The translations under genes and the position numbers were made by a program. DNA of 14,968 nt from Alphaproteobacteria bacterium (GTDB taxonomy: Bacteria; Pseudomonadota; Alphaproteobacteria; Caulobacterales; Caulobacteraceae). Below, one piece after another: positions 13,499 through 14,968 of the stretch. Under the pieces are notes generated by a model. That model made no database searches. It was not told where the DNA came from and was given only the letters and a program-made list of their open reading frames with translations. Position 1 is the stretch's first letter; each line of letters starts with the position of its first letter. The DNA lies in assembly GCA_028869395.1 (NCBI GenBank), contig JAGWSE010000184.1:1-14968 (forward strand). The letters run 5' to 3'.

Positions 13499-14199
13499 AG
13501 CGAAAGCAGTCTGTTCGAGGCCGTCTCGATCCGCTCTTCCAGGATGCGCATGAACTCCGCCCGCTTCAGCCCGGGCGGGATCGGCTCCAGGTATTCGAAC
13601 ACGATGACGCCGGGATGGCGGATGAACCCGTGCGCTGGCCAGTGGACTCCGGAGTTCGTGGCCACCGGATAGACCGGCACGTCGAGCTCGCGATAGAGCG
13701 CCGCGACCCCTGGCTTGTAGTCCCCCGCCACACCCGGTTCGCCGCGATGGCCCTCCGGGAAGATCACCACCTGGCGGCCCTTGGCGAACAGGGCCTTGGC
13801 CTCCCGCACCATCTGTTTCAGCGCGCTCGCACCGGCGCCGCGGTCGATGTCGATGGTGCCCACCTTGGCCGCGTACCAGCCGAACCATGGGATCCAGTTC
13901 AGCTCCTTCTTCATGACGAAGACGGAGCCGGGCAGCCAGGTGAACTGGGCGAAGACGTCCAGCATGCACTGGTGCTTCGGCGCGACGAGCGCCGGGCCGC
14001 TCGGGATGTGCTCGCGCCCGCGCACCTCCACTCGGATCCCGCAAACGGCGAGGAGGCTCACAACGCCGCGGCCCCAGAAGTGGAACATCCCGAGCGTCCA
14101 CCGCGAAGGCCCGAACAGGATGGGCGTGCAGCCCACGGCCACGAGCGCGGTCCAGAGATAGAACAGGACCACGAAGACGAACGAGCGGACAGCGGTCAC
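13495..14199 (-). CDS. 1-acyl-sn-glycerol-3-phosphate acyltransferase (PlsC-like)
   Basis: A 234-residue membrane-bound acyltransferase that would add the second acyl chain to lysophosphatidic acid in phospholipid synthesis. A hydrophobic N-terminus (about 5-28) anchors it. The HX4D catalytic motif is HQCMLD (His76, Asp81), IDIDR (116-120) is motif II, and FPEG (147-150) is motif III, followed by HRGEPG where TR is more usual. I chose a GTG start at 14199, two bases after the YdcF stop, with AAGGG eight bases upstream; the ATG further out is merely read-through of the ydcF gene in another frame. It is the last gene of the ftsX-ydcF-plsC series and is probably translationally coupled. Confidence 0.88.
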   Translation of the reverse strand: MTAVRSFVFVVLFYLWTALVAVGCTPILFGPSRWTLGMFHFWGRGVVSLLAVCGIRVEVRGREHIPSGPALVAPKHQCMLDVFAQFTWLPGSVFVMKKELNWIPWFGWYAAKVGTIDIDRGAGASALKQMVREAKALFAKGRQVVIFPEGHRGEPGVAGDYKPGVAALYRELDVPVYPVATNSGVHWPAHGFIRHPGVIVFEYLEPIPPGLKRAEFMRILEERIETASNRLLSL

Positions 14200-14201
14200 G
14201 T

Positions 14202-14831
14202 TCAACCCTTCTGCGGCGCCGGAGCGGGGGCCTTGTCGCGGGGTCCGAGACTCAGGACCGCCTCCCGGCCGAGGATCGCCAGATACTTGCAATATTCGAC
14301 GACCAGCAACCGGGCCTGCGCCGGCGAGCGCCACCACCGGCGCGCATTGAGCGCCGAGGTAGCCACGGGATAGGCCTGCAGCTTCACCCCCTCGGGCTTC
14401 AGCACGGCGCGCAGCTCCAGCATGGCGCGCGGCATGTGGTAGTCGGCGGTCACGACGATCAGGCTCCTGAAGCGCATGGCCCTGGCCCAATCCTCTGTCT
14501 CGCGGGCGTTGCCCACCGTGTCGAGCGCCGAGAATCCCAGGTCGACGCAGCAGTCGTAGAGCCGCTTCACCGCGCCGGTCACGTTGCGCACGTCCTCGCG
14601 CGTCAGGTCGCGGTTCACGCCCGAGACCAGCACCCGTTTGCCGTAGTTCGCGGCGAGCAGGTCCACGGCGGCGGTGATTCGCTCCTGCGCGTTCACACCG
14701 GTCAGCGCCACGATCCCGTCCGCGGGCTGCGGATCCGGGGCCGGCGTCGACTGCTCGACACGGCTGGCGAAGGCGAACAGGCCGGAGGTCCAGATGAGCA
14801 CCAGGACCAGGAAGGCGGCGACGCTTCTCAT
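14202..14831 (-). CDS. YdcF family protein (DUF218)
   Basis: A 209-residue protein with an N-terminal signal anchor (residues 1-22) and a DUF218 domain. Landmarks are ADGIVALTG (37-45), VLVSGVN, then TVGNARETEDWARAM and SLIVVTADYHMPRAMLELR. These are the conserved Asn-Ala-x-Glu-Thr and Tyr-His-Met-x-Arg-Ala segments. Related proteins (YdcF, SanA, ElyC) act at the envelope, ElyC in peptidoglycan lipid-carrier metabolism; the precise role here is unknown. ATG 14831 is chosen because it overlaps the upstream ftsX stop in an ATGA and opens directly into the anchor helix. Confidence 0.85.
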   Translation of the reverse strand: MRSVAAFLVLVLIWTSGLFAFASRVEQSTPAPDPQPADGIVALTGVNAQERITAAVDLLAANYGKRVLVSGVNRDLTREDVRNVTGAVKRLYDCCVDLGFSALDTVGNARETEDWARAMRFRSLIVVTADYHMPRAMLELRAVLKPEGVKLQAYPVATSALNARRWWRSPAQARLLVVEYCKYLAILGREAVLSLGPRDKAPAPAPQKG

Positions 14832-14968
14832 TCCATGTCCCGCACGAGACGAAGGGCCGTGACGCGCGCGGCCAGCGCAGCGACGCCGGCGGCGGCGAGC
14901 GGGCAGAGCACGACGACGGCCAGGTCGCTCCAAGCCACCGGCAGGGCGGGGGTCACGCCGGCAGGGCC
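14828..14968 (-). CDS. ftsX: FtsX C-terminus (partial, cut by the window edge)
   Basis: Only the last 46 residues are present. The frame is open from the window edge and ends at TGA 14830-14828. It has a hydrophobic helix (LAVVVLCPLAAAGVAALAAR) and ends TALRLVRDME, the pattern of the last transmembrane helix and basic tail of alphaproteobacterial FtsX. FtsX is the membrane half of the FtsEX ABC-type complex that controls cell-wall hydrolases at division. The following YdcF and PlsC genes, in an order I recall from Caulobacter-like genomes, strengthen the call. The stop overlaps the ydcF start (ATGA). Confidence 0.72.
   Translation of the reverse strand, partial: GPAGVTPALPVAWSDLAVVVLCPLAAAGVAALAARVTALRLVRDME

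Noticed and set aside
14202..14490. Extending the PlsC-like gene upstream to an ATG at 14490
   Set aside because: The added residues are ydcF coding sequence in another frame; the GTG at 14199 opens directly into the membrane anchor and has a ribosome binding site.
1..14968. CRISPR array, insertion sequence, prophage, toxin-antitoxin or defence cassette
   Set aside because: No repeat-spacer pattern, transposase, integrase, terminal repeats or recognisable defence domains were seen on either strand.

Overview
The window is high-GC, densely packed chromosomal DNA that reads as an alphaproteobacterium, most likely Caulobacterales (Caulobacter/Phenylobacterium-like). That assignment rests on family resemblance: a DUF2125 protein, a C-terminal ftsX piece followed by YdcF and PlsC, an ELM1-family protein, a Kdo-hydroxylase-family protein, and several upstream boxes resembling the Caulobacter housekeeping promoter (TTGACGS, 10-14 nt, GCTANAWC). 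It is inference from reading, not a database result.

Layout. 1-87 (-): start of a probable bestrophin-like (DUF4239-type) membrane protein that meets an amber codon at codon 10. 224-750 (+): a small exported or membrane-anchored protein of unknown function that needs a -1 frame change near 600-618. 747-1922 (-): exported serine hydrolase of the beta-lactamase/NylB type. 1999-3111 (+): L-2-hydroxyglutarate dehydrogenase-like FAD oxidoreductase. 3160-5139 (+): exported M1 zinc metallopeptidase. 9129-5167 (-): an apparent three-gene operon of a family 4 glycosyltransferase, an AsnB-type amidotransferase and a PQQ sugar-dehydrogenase-fold protein. 9231-9307 (+): tRNA with CAT anticodon (Met), followed 14 nt later by an ELM1-family gene (9322-10323). 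12924-10320 (-): DUF2125 protein, class I methyltransferase and Kdo hydroxylase. 12959-13498 (+): ChaC-like gamma-glutamylcyclotransferase. 14968-13495 (-): end of ftsX, ydcF-like gene and plsC-like acyltransferase, tightly coupled.

How the genes may work together. Several products point to the cell envelope: glycosyltransferase and AsnB (polysaccharide or lipopolysaccharide sugars), Kdo hydroxylase (lipid A inner core), PlsC-like acyltransferase (phospholipid), YdcF (envelope DUF218 family) and FtsX (division and cell-wall hydrolase control). The exported hydrolase, peptidase and sugar-dehydrogenase-like protein are probably periplasmic. The remainder are ordinary metabolic genes.

I did not find a clearly new multi-gene defence, mobile or CRISPR-like system. 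The most noteworthy observations are: two lesions in neighbouring genes at the left end; loss of the expected catalytic histidine in the PQQ-dehydrogenase-fold protein; a tRNA-Met and ELM1 gene apparently sharing one transcript; a possibly leaderless Kdo-hydroxylase mRNA with a perfect -10 box; three convergent gene pairs whose stop codons overlap by exactly four bases; and G6 runs used as ribosome binding sites. No gene-free stretch longer than 300 bases exists here.
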